Shown here: positions 7,122 through 15,857 of the stretch, one piece after another
Layout of the letters: each line of letters starts with the position of its first letter
Position numbering within the stretch: the stretch's first letter is position 1
DNA from: an uncultured Bacteroidales bacterium
GTDB lineage: Bacteria > Bacteroidota > Bacteroidia > Bacteroidales > Bacteroidaceae
Reading direction: 5' to 3'
Length of the DNA stretch: 49,314 nt
Assembly: GCA_902789725.1 (NCBI GenBank)
Contig: CADAPC010000013.1
Coordinates: 1-49,314, forward strand
Position numbers and translations under genes: made by a program
The notes under the pieces: generated by a model
What the model was told of the DNA's origin: nothing
The model's input: only the letters and a program-made list of their open reading frames with translations
Database searches by the model: none

Positions 7122-8540
7122 ATGAAACCTTTTATGGACGAGAACTTCCTGCTGCAAAGTGAAGTGGCACAGAAGTTGTATCATGAGCATGCGGCAAAAA
7201 TGCCGATTATTGACTATCATTGCCATTTGGTGCCCCAGATGGTGGCAGAGAACAAGCGTTTTGAATCCATCACCCAAATTTGGTTGGGTGGCGATCACTA
7301 CAAGTGGCGCGCCATGCGCTCGAACGGTGTGGACGAACGTTTCTGCACAGGAAAAGACACCAGCGACTGGGAAAAGTTTGAGAAATGGGCCGAAACAGTA
7401 CCCTACACTTTCCGCAACCCACTTTACCATTGGACTCACCTGGAGCTGAAGACGGCATTCGGTATCGACAAAACCCTGAACCCCGAGAATGCCCGTGAAA
7501 TATTTGATGAATGCAATGAACAAATCAAGAACGATCCCAAGTTCACTCCGAGAGGGCTGATGAAGCATTATCATGTGGAAACGGTGTGCACAACAGACGA
7601 CCCCGTCGATTCACTCGAATACCACAAGCAGGTGGCTGCTGACCCCTCCATGGAGACAAAGATGTTGCCCGCTTGGCGCCCAGACAAGGCTATGGCAGTG
7701 GAAGTGCCTGAGAATTTCAAGATTTACGTAGATAAACTCTCTGAGGTGAGCGGAAAGAGCATCAATGGCTTCAACGATTACATCGATGCCCTCCAGAATC
7801 GTCACGACTTCTTCGCTTCCATGGGCTGTAAGCTTTCCGACCACGGAATTGAAGAGTTTTATGCAGAAGACTATACTGATGCTGAGATTAAGGTAATTTT
7901 CGACAAAGTATATGGAGGCAAGAAACTGAGTCAAGAAGAGATTCTGAAGTTCAAGTCGGCCATGATGTACATCTTTGCTGTTCAAGACGCAGAAGCTGGT
8001 TGGGCACAGCAGTTCCACTATGGAGCCATTCGCGACAACAACTCCAAAATGTTCAAATTGCTGGGACCAGACACAGGATTTGATTCCATCGGAGAATTTA
8101 ATACAGCCAAGAAGTGCTCTAAATTCCTTGACCGCCTGAATGCTGAGGGGAAATTGGCCAAGACCATTCTCTACAACCTGAACCCATGCGCCAACGAGGT
8201 GCTCGCCACTATGCTTGGCAACTTTCAGGATGGTTCTTGCCCAGGCAAGATTCAGTGGGGATCAGGATGGTGGTTCCTCGACCAAAAAGATGGCATGACA
8301 AAGCAAATGAACGCATTGTCTCTGCTCGGGCTCCTGAGCCGCTTTGTCGGTATGTTGACCGATTCACGTTCTTTCCTCTCTTACCCACGCCACGAATATT
8401 TCCGCCGCATACTCTGCAACCTTGTTGCCACCGACATCGAAAATGGCGAAGTACCATACGTAGGTTATGAAGAAAAACGCGTGAACCAGATGATTGAAGA
8501 CATCTCTTACAACAACGCGAAGAACTACTTCAACTTCTGA
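7122..8540 (+). CDS. uxaC: Glucuronate isomerase
   Basis: It isomerises D-glucuronate to D-fructuronate and D-galacturonate to D-tagaturonate, the first step of hexuronate use. The 472-aa length fits the family. Near the N-terminus IIDYHCHLVP carries the metal-binding HxH of the amidohydrolase-like fold. The C-terminal part has GSGWWFLDQKDGM and DSRSFLSYPRHEYFRR, both typical of UxaC. It begins just after a hairpin terminator that follows tRNA-His, leaving no room for a separate full promoter. The altronate dehydratase uxaA is 26 kb downstream. trmN6 follows directly, with 2 nt between. Confidence 0.97.
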   Translation: MKPFMDENFLLQSEVAQKLYHEHAAKMPIIDYHCHLVPQMVAENKRFESITQIWLGGDHYKWRAMRSNGVDERFCTGKDTSDWEKFEKWAETVPYTFRNPLYHWTHLELKTAFGIDKTLNPENAREIFDECNEQIKNDPKFTPRGLMKHYHVETVCTTDDPVDSLEYHKQVAADPSMETKMLPAWRPDKAMAVEVPENFKIYVDKLSEVSGKSINGFNDYIDALQNRHDFFASMGCKLSDHGIEEFYAEDYTDAEIKVIFDKVYGGKKLSQEEILKFKSAMMYIFAVQDAEAGWAQQFHYGAIRDNNSKMFKLLGPDTGFDSIGEFNTAKKCSKFLDRLNAEGKLAKTILYNLNPCANEVLATMLGNFQDGSCPGKIQWGSGWWFLDQKDGMTKQMNALSLLGLLSRFVGMLTDSRSFLSYPRHEYFRRILCNLVATDIENGEVPYVGYEEKRVNQMIEDISYNNAKNYFNF

Positions 8541-8542
8541 GC

Positions 8543-9259
8543 ATGCCAAGTCCCACTTTCCGTTTCAAACAATTCACCATCCGCCACGATCGTTCGTCAA
8601 TGAAAGTCGGGACGGATGGTGTCTTGCTTGGAGCATGGGCAGCTTGTCTGTCTGATGTACCATCCATTGCAAGTTGCCTCGACATTGGCACAGGCTCTGG
8701 ACTTATCGCCTTGATGCTGGCGCAACGATTTCCGCAAGCAAACATCGATGCGATTGACATCGATGACGCTTCGCTCCAACAAGCTCAAGAGAACGTGGAT
8801 GCTTCACCATTTTCGTCCAAAATATTCGTTGTGAAAAGGGATTTTAATAGCATTAACGAAGAATCTAACAAATATGACCTAATCGCATCAAACCCACCTT
8901 TTTACAAAGAAGATACTTTTGGAGGAAATGAAGTAAGAGATGCCGCCCGTCACACCGCTTCGCTCCCGTTTGAACGTCTCATTTCCAACGCCTCAAGATT
9001 ATTGTCCAAGCAGGGAATCTTTTCCGTCATCATTCCTTATGGCGAAGCCGCCGCTTTCATCAGCCTTTGCGCCACAGAGAAATTATATTTGACCAGAAGG
9101 ACAGATGTACGAACAAGGGAGAAAAAAGCGTTTAAGCGTACGCTCTTGGAATTTCAGAAAGAAATACGATCGGCTTCCAGCACCACGCTGACACTCCTCG
9201 ACACCCTAAACAACCGCACTGTTCAATACACAGAACTGACCAAAGACTTCTACTTATGA
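8543..9259 (+). CDS. trmN6: tRNA1(Val) adenine(37)-N6-methyltransferase-like protein (TrmN6/YfiC)
   Basis: An SAM-dependent methyltransferase predicted to act on A37 of a tRNA. The 238-aa protein has the Rossmann glycine motif CLDIGTGSGLIALMLAQ (about residues 45-61), an acidic loop (DAIDIDD) and NPPFY (about 116-120), the N6-adenine methyltransferase signature. The N-terminal FRFKQFTIRHDRSSMKVGTDG stretch is typical of the TrmN6 group. It starts 2 nt after uxaC and overlaps the next gene by 4 bp (ATGA), so it is translationally linked to both. Confidence 0.9.
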   Translation: MPSPTFRFKQFTIRHDRSSMKVGTDGVLLGAWAACLSDVPSIASCLDIGTGSGLIALMLAQRFPQANIDAIDIDDASLQQAQENVDASPFSSKIFVVKRDFNSINEESNKYDLIASNPPFYKEDTFGGNEVRDAARHTASLPFERLISNASRLLSKQGIFSVIIPYGEAAAFISLCATEKLYLTRRTDVRTREKKAFKRTLLEFQKEIRSASSTTLTLLDTLNNRTVQYTELTKDFYL

Positions 9260-9792
9260 ACTACCAATCTATCATAGACAAATATTATCCTATAGACAAT
9301 GAACTGAAGCACATCTTGATGGTGCACAGCCAAAAAGTGACTGCCAAGGTGCTGGCCATTATTGACAAGCACCCCGAACTGGGTGCCGACCGCTCCTTTG
9401 CTGAGGAGGCGGCCATGCTCCACGACCTTGGCATATTCCGATGCAACGCTCCTGACATCCAGTGCTTTGGAAAAGAGCCTTATATCTGTCATGGAACCAT
9501 CGGTGCAGAAATCCTGCGTTCAGAAGGCTTTCCACGCCACGCCCGAGTTTGCGAAAGGCACACAGGAGCGGGGCTTTCTCTCCAAGACATCATCCGTCAA
9601 GAACTTCCCATTCCCCACATCGACCTCTTGCCCGAAACTGTGGAAGAAAAAATCATCTGTTATGCAGACAAATTCTTCTCCAAAACCAAGCTGGAAAAAG
9701 AAAAGACGTTAGATGAAGCCATACGTTCACTGTCCAAATTTGGAGAAGAAGGAGTGGCGCGATTCGTTAAATGGTCTGAATTATTTGGGTAA
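9256..9792 (+). CDS. HD-domain phosphohydrolase
   Basis: A 178-aa cytoplasmic protein of the HD superfamily. Visible metal-binding residues are His in MVHSQKV, His-Asp in AAMLHDLGIF, His in PYICHGTIGAEIL and the later CERHTGAG and ICYADKFFSK, in the expected order. It resembles small HD proteins often annotated as HDIG-type hydrolases; the substrate is unknown. The start overlaps the trmN6 stop by 4 bp. The next gene has its own promoter box, so this probably ends the uxaC unit. Confidence 0.9.
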   Translation: MNYQSIIDKYYPIDNELKHILMVHSQKVTAKVLAIIDKHPELGADRSFAEEAAMLHDLGIFRCNAPDIQCFGKEPYICHGTIGAEILRSEGFPRHARVCERHTGAGLSLQDIIRQELPIPHIDLLPETVEEKIICYADKFFSKTKLEKEKTLDEAIRSLSKFGEEGVARFVKWSELFG

Positions 9793-9840
9793 TTTAGTAT
9801 TTATTAAAATAAATATGCCACTTATTTGCTGAAAAATGCG

Positions 9841-9848
9841 TACCTTTG
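9841..9848 (+). promoter_or_regulatory. -7 promoter box immediately upstream of the LptD-like gene
   Basis: TACCTTTG matches the consensus exactly, with only 9 nt before the ATG at 9858, so the transcript would be almost leaderless. TTTG at 9825-9828 is only 12 bp away, too close for a standard -33 box. Confidence 0.5.
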
Positions 9849-9857
9849 CCGCGTTTT

Positions 9858-12806
9858 ATGAGAAGACAAAGGTATATTGCATCATTTTTAGTACTGCTCA
9901 CAGTACTTTCGATGACAGCTCTCAACACCCCATTGGTCGGCAAACCCTGCACGGTTGTCGACCATCATGATGTTGATAGTGCACATTCTGATTCTTTCTC
10001 TTCTTCGCCAAGTCCCCATGCAGACTCTCTCCTCCCCTCTTCCATCCCTACCGACAGTTTAGCACCTAAGGACAGCGTACACCTGAGCGAGTCAGATTCT
10101 CTCCTTCTGAATCTTGATTCGCTAAAAGCCCAGTTCGACCGCGAGCATGGCATCGCCCCTTCCCATTCAGGAGCTATCCAGTGGAACGACTCTGTAGCAG
10201 CAGCCGAAGATTCCATACAGAAATCGCAGAAGAAAAACGCTTTGGAGGCCCCCGTTGTATATGAGGCCAAAGACTCCATCACGTTTTTCATGAAAGAGAA
10301 AAACGCTTTCCTCTACGGCGATGCCAACGTGAAGTATCAAAAAATAGACCTCAAGTCCGAAAACATCAAAATGAACATGGACAGTTCCATTGTTCATGCT
10401 GTAGGAGCACTCGACACGTTAGGCAACAAATTTGGCGAGCCCATCTTCAAGGATGGAGGCGATGAATACAAGATGGAAACTCTTTCCTACAACTTCAAGA
10501 CGAAGAAAGCTTTCATCTCCAACATTTATACAGAGCAGGAAGAGGGATTCATTACAGCGCAAGAAGCGAAGAAAGGCGACGATGGTGCTTACTACACACG
10601 GCGAGGTACTTATACAACCTGCGATGAAGAACACCCACACTTCTACATAGCCATGTCGCGCATGAAGGTGCGCCCAGGCAAAAGCGTATTTTCCGGCCCT
10701 GCCTGGTTAGTGGTGGAGGACGTGCCGCTTCCCTTAGCCCTCCCTTTCGCCTATTTCCCCATCACCAGCACCTATTCCAGCGGATTCATCATGCCCACCT
10801 ACGGCGATGAGTCAACACGTGGCTTCTACCTGCGCGACGGTGGCTATTACTTCGCCATCAGTGACTACATGGACTTGAAACTGACAGGCGAAATCTTCAC
10901 CAAAGGCTCATGGGGCATTGGCGCTCAAACGACCTACAAACGACGCTACAAATACAGCGGCAACTTCTACTTCAACTACCAGGTCACAAAAGAAGGCGAG
11001 AAAAACTTGCCCGACTATTTAGAGACAAAAAACTTCAAAGTGCAATGGAGCCACCGTACCGACCCCAAAGCCTCACCTAACAGCTCGTTCTCTGCCAGCG
11101 TGAACTTTGCCACCCAGTCGTACGAAAAGAACAACCTCACCTCACTCTACAACCCCACTTCTTACTCGCAAAGCACACGCACGTCGTCAATAAGCTATTC
11201 ACACTCGTTCCAGAAGATTGGACTCTCCCTGTCCAGTTCCTTCAACATTATGCAAAACATGCGCGACTCCACCATCTCACTCACCATGCCCTCACTCTCA
11301 TTGTCGCTCTCGCGCTTTTACCCATTCAAGCGAAAACATGCTGCGGGCAAAGAACGATGGTACGAGAAAATCAGCGTGCACTACACAGGTACACTCTCCA
11401 ACTCTATCACCACCCAAGAGGACAAGCTGTTGCACTCCTCCCTGGTGAAAGACTGGAAAAATGGCATGCGCCACAACATCCCTATTTCAGCTTCGTTCAA
11501 CATTCTTAAATACATCAACGTAACCCCCACTCTCAATTACACCGAACGCTGGTACACCAACAAAGTAATGCAAAGCTGGGACGATGTCAACAACCAGGTG
11601 GTGCGCGACACTATTTATGGATTCAATCGTGTGTTTGACTACAATCTGACCCTCTCAGCCAACACTAAACTCTATGGCATGTACACACCACATCCGAAAG
11701 TGTTTGGCAAAAAACTGAAAGTGGTACGACACGTCCTCACTCCTTCCGTCAGCTTTAGCTATGCGCCTGACTTTGGCGACAGCAAATGGGGTTATTGGAA
11801 AACTTATACCCGCACCGACGAAGAGGGTAACGTAACCCTCGTGTCCTATTCCCCATACGCAGGCTCCCTCTACGGCACACCCTCGCAAGGGAAATCGGGT
11901 ATTGTCAGCTTCGACATGTCCAACAACATCGAGGCGAAGATATTAGACCGTAACGACTCCATCAAGAAAATCAGCATCATCGACGAGATTGGCGCATCCC
12001 TCTCGTACAATCTGGCTGCCAAGACACAGCCTTGGTCCAACCTCTCCACCCGCTTGCGACTAAAGTGGGGAAAGACGACCTTCAACATGAACGCTGTGTT
12101 CCAAACCTATGCCTACGAGTTTGACAAAAACGGCAACGTGGTAGTGGGTAACCGCACGGAGTGGTCATACGGACGCTGGGGACGCTTCCAAGGTATGTCC
12201 AAAAACCTCTCCTACACGTTCAACAACCAAAGTTTCAAAAAAATCAAGCAGAGCATCATGCGCCTTCTGGGCAAAGGGAAAGACATTGAGGAAGAGGAAA
12301 ATCTGGCTGATGCTAATGCCGATGAAGAAGAACAAGATGCAGACGACTTGGAAACCAATATCGACGACCCCAACAAGAAGGGGCAGAAGAAAGCTTCCCA
12401 AACCGAAGGACTGGACGAAGACGGCTATATGAAATTCCAAATGCCTTGGTCTTTCTCCATTTCTTATGGACTCACGATGGCTGAAGACCGCACCAAGGAC
12501 ATCAACGTCAAAACGATGCGCTACCCCTACTCCTTCACCCAAAACCTCAACTTCTCTGGAACGCTGAAACTCTCCAGCAACTGGAACTGTAGCTTTGCTT
12601 CAGGTTGGGACTTCACCAACAAAGAAATTTCCATGACAACAGTCAACATCAGCCGCGACATGCATTGCTTCAATATCTCCTGCGGCCTGGTATTCGGTCC
12701 ATTCACCAGCTACCATATCTCGCTGCGTGCCAATGCCAGCACCTTGACTGATGCTCTCAAGTACGACAAGAAATCCAGCTATTCTGGCTCGATACAATGG
12801 TACTAA
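9858..12806 (+). CDS. LptD/OstA-like outer-membrane LPS assembly protein
   Basis: A 982-aa predicted outer-membrane beta-barrel resembling the Bacteroidetes LptD-like proteins that insert LPS at the cell surface. ATG 9858 is chosen; an in-frame TTG at 9846 lies inside the promoter box. A signal peptide covers about residues 1-30, then comes a Ser/Asp-rich linker. An OstA-like periplasmic domain (about 120-260) has beta repeats such as FLYGDANVKYQ. The LptD core includes YFPITSTYSSGFIMPTYG. Many amphipathic strands with aromatic ends follow. An acidic insert of about 45 residues (808-850) interrupts the barrel. ruvX follows after 31 nt. Confidence 0.88.
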   Translation: MRRQRYIASFLVLLTVLSMTALNTPLVGKPCTVVDHHDVDSAHSDSFSSSPSPHADSLLPSSIPTDSLAPKDSVHLSESDSLLLNLDSLKAQFDREHGIAPSHSGAIQWNDSVAAAEDSIQKSQKKNALEAPVVYEAKDSITFFMKEKNAFLYGDANVKYQKIDLKSENIKMNMDSSIVHAVGALDTLGNKFGEPIFKDGGDEYKMETLSYNFKTKKAFISNIYTEQEEGFITAQEAKKGDDGAYYTRRGTYTTCDEEHPHFYIAMSRMKVRPGKSVFSGPAWLVVEDVPLPLALPFAYFPITSTYSSGFIMPTYGDESTRGFYLRDGGYYFAISDYMDLKLTGEIFTKGSWGIGAQTTYKRRYKYSGNFYFNYQVTKEGEKNLPDYLETKNFKVQWSHRTDPKASPNSSFSASVNFATQSYEKNNLTSLYNPTSYSQSTRTSSISYSHSFQKIGLSLSSSFNIMQNMRDSTISLTMPSLSLSLSRFYPFKRKHAAGKERWYEKISVHYTGTLSNSITTQEDKLLHSSLVKDWKNGMRHNIPISASFNILKYINVTPTLNYTERWYTNKVMQSWDDVNNQVVRDTIYGFNRVFDYNLTLSANTKLYGMYTPHPKVFGKKLKVVRHVLTPSVSFSYAPDFGDSKWGYWKTYTRTDEEGNVTLVSYSPYAGSLYGTPSQGKSGIVSFDMSNNIEAKILDRNDSIKKISIIDEIGASLSYNLAAKTQPWSNLSTRLRLKWGKTTFNMNAVFQTYAYEFDKNGNVVVGNRTEWSYGRWGRFQGMSKNLSYTFNNQSFKKIKQSIMRLLGKGKDIEEEENLADANADEEEQDADDLETNIDDPNKKGQKKASQTEGLDEDGYMKFQMPWSFSISYGLTMAEDRTKDINVKTMRYPYSFTQNLNFSGTLKLSSNWNCSFASGWDFTNKEISMTTVNISRDMHCFNISCGLVFGPFTSYHISLRANASTLTDALKYDKKSSYSGSIQWY

Positions 12807-12837
12807 TTAATTATGAATTAAGAGTTAAGAATTAAAC

Positions 12838-13254
12838 ATGTCAAGAATACTCGCCATAGATTACGGACAGAAACGCACGGGGGTGGCTGTGACCGACACC
12901 CTGCAAATGATTGCCAATGGCTTGGCGACTGTCGAAACCAAGGGGTTGGAAAAGTTCCTCACCGACTATCTGACTAAAGAAGATGTTTCGACCATCGTCA
13001 TAGGCAAACCAACCCAACTGAATGGGGAGAACAGCGAAAACATGAAGCGCATCGAACCCTTCTTCAACCGGCTAAGAAAACTCTACCCAACCAAGGAGAT
13101 TGTATATTACGACGAACGCTTCACCTCCGTGCTGGCTCATCAAACCATACTCCAAAGCGGCATCGGGAAAAAGGCGCGCCAAACCAAAGGACTGGTGGAC
13201 AAAATCAGTGCAACCATCATTTTGGAAGACTACCTGCAAAGCAAAAACGCGTAG
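12838..13254 (+). CDS. ruvX: Putative pre-16S rRNA nuclease / Holliday junction resolvase-like (YqgF)
   Basis: A 138-aa RNase H-fold protein. Asp7 in ILAIDYGQKRTGVAV and the later acidic motif YDERFTSVLA, plus VDKISATIILEDYL near the end, are the expected conserved sites. The family trims 16S rRNA in E. coli and is also annotated as a resolvase. It follows the LptD-like gene after an A/T-rich gap containing the common intergenic pattern GAATTAAGAGTTAAGAATTA. Confidence 0.95.
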   Translation: MSRILAIDYGQKRTGVAVTDTLQMIANGLATVETKGLEKFLTDYLTKEDVSTIVIGKPTQLNGENSENMKRIEPFFNRLRKLYPTKEIVYYDERFTSVLAHQTILQSGIGKKARQTKGLVDKISATIILEDYLQSKNA

Positions 13255-13380
13255 AAGAAGCCCGACAGGCAAACCAATTAAACGCATAAAAGTATAACTA
13301 TCACACAAAAGATATAACTTCTAAAACATCAATTAGAAACTACTAAAACAAACATACAAAAATAATCAAACGTAAACACT

Positions 13381-13938
13381 ATGATATTACCCATGTACAT
13401 CTTCGGGCAACCTGTGCTCCGAAAAACAGCTGAGGACATAGACATGGAGTCCTACCCCAACCTGAAGGAACTCATCAGCAACATGTTCGAAACACTCAAA
13501 AAATCAGAGGGAGTGGGACTTGCTGCCCCCCAAGTAGGACTGCCCATTCGACTCTTCATCATCGACCTTGACGCTATCTCTGATGACGAACCCCAATACA
13601 AAGGATACCTCCACACCTTTATCAATCCGGAAATCCTCGAGGTGAGCGATGAAACCGTATCCATGTCGGAAGGGTGTCTGTCTATTCCTGGCATTAACGA
13701 AAACGTGAAGCGTCCTGCACGCGTACTGGTCAACTACCTCAACGAAAACGGTGAAGAGCAGGAACGCTGGCTCGAAGGTTTTGAAGCACGAGTGTTCCAA
13801 CATGAGTACGACCATCTCGATGGAAAGATGTTTGTCGATCGCCTCTCACCTTTCCGCAAACAAATGATCAAGTCAAAACTCCTCGCAATGGCAAAAGGAA
13901 AGTTTTCTGCTCACTACAAATGCAAGTCCAACCATTAG
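13381..13938 (+). CDS. def: Peptide deformylase
   Basis: It removes the N-formyl group from nascent proteins in the cytoplasm. The three family motifs are present: GVGLAAPQVG (about residues 45-54), EGCLSIPG (about 98-105, Cys metal ligand) and HEYDHLDG (about 140-147, two His ligands and catalytic Glu). At 185 aa it is a normal length. It starts 126 nt after ruvX; that gap is A-rich and I see no consensus promoter in it. Confidence 0.97.
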   Translation: MILPMYIFGQPVLRKTAEDIDMESYPNLKELISNMFETLKKSEGVGLAAPQVGLPIRLFIIDLDAISDDEPQYKGYLHTFINPEILEVSDETVSMSEGCLSIPGINENVKRPARVLVNYLNENGEEQERWLEGFEARVFQHEYDHLDGKMFVDRLSPFRKQMIKSKLLAMAKGKFSAHYKCKSNH

Positions 13939-14014
13939 GCTGCGTAAAGAGTTGAGGTAAAAGATTTCGCATTCGTAGGCACCCCAGTTCCATAGGGTTA
14001 TCGCGTCCAACATC

Positions 14015-15631
14015 ATGAAGCATTGTCATCAATACATACACTCCGTTGCATGCCGTCTTCTCATGCTCGTCCTGTCCCTTTGGGGGATAGGAAGCCAGTC
14101 GCATGCACAAATCAACACCGACCGCATGATGAACATTGCCCGCAATGCCTTGGCTTTCGATGACTACGTGCTCTCCATCAGCTACTTCAACCTCGTCATC
14201 AACTACAAGCCCTATCTCTACGAACCCTACTTCTACCGCGGTGTTGCAAAATTCTATCTCGACGACTATTCGGGTGCCATTCTCGACTGCACGGAAACCA
14301 TCAGGCGCAATCCCTATTTCCCTAACAGTTACGAGCTGCGCGGACTTGCCCACATCAACCTGAAACAATATCCCGAAGCGGTCAAAGACTACAAAACCGC
14401 CACAGGGATGATGCCCGAAAACCGCGCACTCTGGCACAATTTGGCACTCTGCTATCTGGAGCTTGACAGTCTTGACCAAGCCGACAGCATCACCAACATT
14501 GTCATCAAGAAATGGAGCCAACATGCCGATGGCTACAACATCAAGGCACAAGTCCTCCTGCAAAAGAAAGACACCATCGCTGCCGAAAAAATCATAGACC
14601 AAGCACTTGAAGTAGATAAATACAATGTGAGCGCACTTACAGTGAAGGCTAACATCCTCCTCACTCAACAGAAATATGAAGAAGCCATCAGCTACTTCGA
14701 CGAATCCCTGCGCCTCAACCCTAAAAGTGCCTTCAACCTCATTAACCGCGCCCTCAGTCACTACCACCTCGACCACTACCGTGATGCGATGGCCGACTAT
14801 GACCGTGCCATCGACCTTGAGCCAAACAACTTCATCGCACACTATAACCGCGGACTTCTCCGAGCCAATGTGGGCGAGGACAATCTGGCTATTGAGGACT
14901 TCAACTTCATCCTCTCCATCGACCCCGACGACATGATGGCCATTTTCAACCGTGCCACGCTTCTTGAAAACATCGGTGACCTACGTGGAGCCATACGCGA
15001 CTACACCACCGTCATCAACGAATTTCCCAAATTCCTCTATGGCTACGAACGCCGAGCCGCCGCCCGTCGCAAACTGGGCGACATTGCTGGAGCCAACCGC
15101 GATGAGGAGCATGTGCTGAAAGAGCAGATTGCCCATCGCTACGGCTACTCCACCCCAACCTCGCGCCAAAAGAACAAGACGCGCAAGAAGTCGCAAATCA
15201 ACCTCGATGAGTACCAAAAACTGGTGGAAGCCGACGAAAACGAAACCGAACAAGAGTATGAAAGCGAATATCGAGGCAAAGTGCAAAACCGCGAACAGGA
15301 AGCCAAACTCATGCTTCCGAGCGAAACCACCTACAAGGTCTATCGCGATGCTGGAACCACCGAAATTCTCGACCTCTTTGAGCGGTCCTTCCAACAAGCC
15401 CAAGCAGGCAGCATCAACGAAGCTATCATTGGATTCACCCGCGTTATCGAAATGAACGACTCCTTCGCCGAAGCCTACTTCAACCGAGGCATTCTCCACC
15501 TCCTGCTCGACAACACCACGCTGGCCATCCCCGACCTCTCCAAGGCTGGCGAACTGGGCATCTACCAAGCCTACAACATCATCAAGCGCAACCAGAACAT
15601 TAAGAAAACCACTCCCACCCTCAAGCAATAA
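14015..15631 (+). CDS. Secreted tetratricopeptide-repeat protein
   Basis: A 538-aa protein with a signal peptide (about residues 1-32, ending SQSHAQ) and many TPR units of the A-x3-G/Y type. Examples are YFYRGVAKFYLDDYSGAI, ALSHYHLDHYRDAMADYD and HYNRGLLRANVGEDNLAI. Two blocks of repeats (about 35-370 and 445-520) are joined by a charged linker rich in Lys/Glu/Asn (about 380-430). It is probably periplasmic or envelope-associated, as a protein-interaction scaffold. It lies between def and hisH. The function is unknown beyond the repeat class. Confidence 0.88.
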   Translation: MKHCHQYIHSVACRLLMLVLSLWGIGSQSHAQINTDRMMNIARNALAFDDYVLSISYFNLVINYKPYLYEPYFYRGVAKFYLDDYSGAILDCTETIRRNPYFPNSYELRGLAHINLKQYPEAVKDYKTATGMMPENRALWHNLALCYLELDSLDQADSITNIVIKKWSQHADGYNIKAQVLLQKKDTIAAEKIIDQALEVDKYNVSALTVKANILLTQQKYEEAISYFDESLRLNPKSAFNLINRALSHYHLDHYRDAMADYDRAIDLEPNNFIAHYNRGLLRANVGEDNLAIEDFNFILSIDPDDMMAIFNRATLLENIGDLRGAIRDYTTVINEFPKFLYGYERRAAARRKLGDIAGANRDEEHVLKEQIAHRYGYSTPTSRQKNKTRKKSQINLDEYQKLVEADENETEQEYESEYRGKVQNREQEAKLMLPSETTYKVYRDAGTTEILDLFERSFQQAQAGSINEAIIGFTRVIEMNDSFAEAYFNRGILHLLLDNTTLAIPDLSKAGELGIYQAYNIIKRNQNIKKTTPTLKQ

Positions 15632-15639
15632 CCCTGCCT

Positions 15640-15795
15640 TATTCTCCAATAACGAGCGGTTATTGCCCAATAACCCACCCTTGTCCTCCAACATCCATGC
15701 CCCGTCTCATTCCGACGCTATTTTCTCACAGAAAGGGTATTCTTCACCCATTTGTGAGCAAAATGATGGATTTTCAGCCGTTTTATTGGAGAATA
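15640..15795. repeat. 156-bp element bounded by 13-bp inverted repeats, with internal hairpins
   Basis: TATTCTCCAATAA (15640-15652) and TTATTGGAGAATA (15783-15795) are perfect inverted copies. Inside lie the palindrome GGTTATTGCCCAATAACC (about 15658-15675) and a second imperfect hairpin whose arms begin CTCACAGAAAGGGT and end ACCCATTTGTGAG (about 15726-15759). It fills the gap between the TPR gene and hisH. It may be a MITE-like or palindromic repeat, or a regulatory leader; no target-site duplication is obvious. Confidence 0.6.
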
Positions 15796-15820
15796 TGGTA
15801 GCTATCTCGCTGAAAAGTCG

Positions 15821-15828
15821 TACCTTTG
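15821..15828 (+). promoter_or_regulatory. -7 promoter box of the his gene cluster
   Basis: TACCTTTG matches the consensus exactly and lies 29 nt before the hisH ATG. It starts 25 bp after the inverted-repeat element. No TTTG at the standard -33 spacing. Confidence 0.5.
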
Positions 15829-15857
15829 TGGCGTTATATGAGGTAAAAGCAAACAAA

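Noticed and set aside
9846..9857. TTG start for the LptD-like gene
   Set aside because: It lies inside the -7 promoter box; ATG 9858 begins the signal peptide.
13868..14842. 324-codon minus-strand open frame opposite the secreted TPR gene
   Set aside because: Shadow of the TPR coding sequence; no start context or domain.
15663..15857. 65-codon N-terminal extension of HisH
   Set aside because: It is encoded by the inverted-repeat element and promoter, and HisH proteins start at MNIAIIKY-like sequence.
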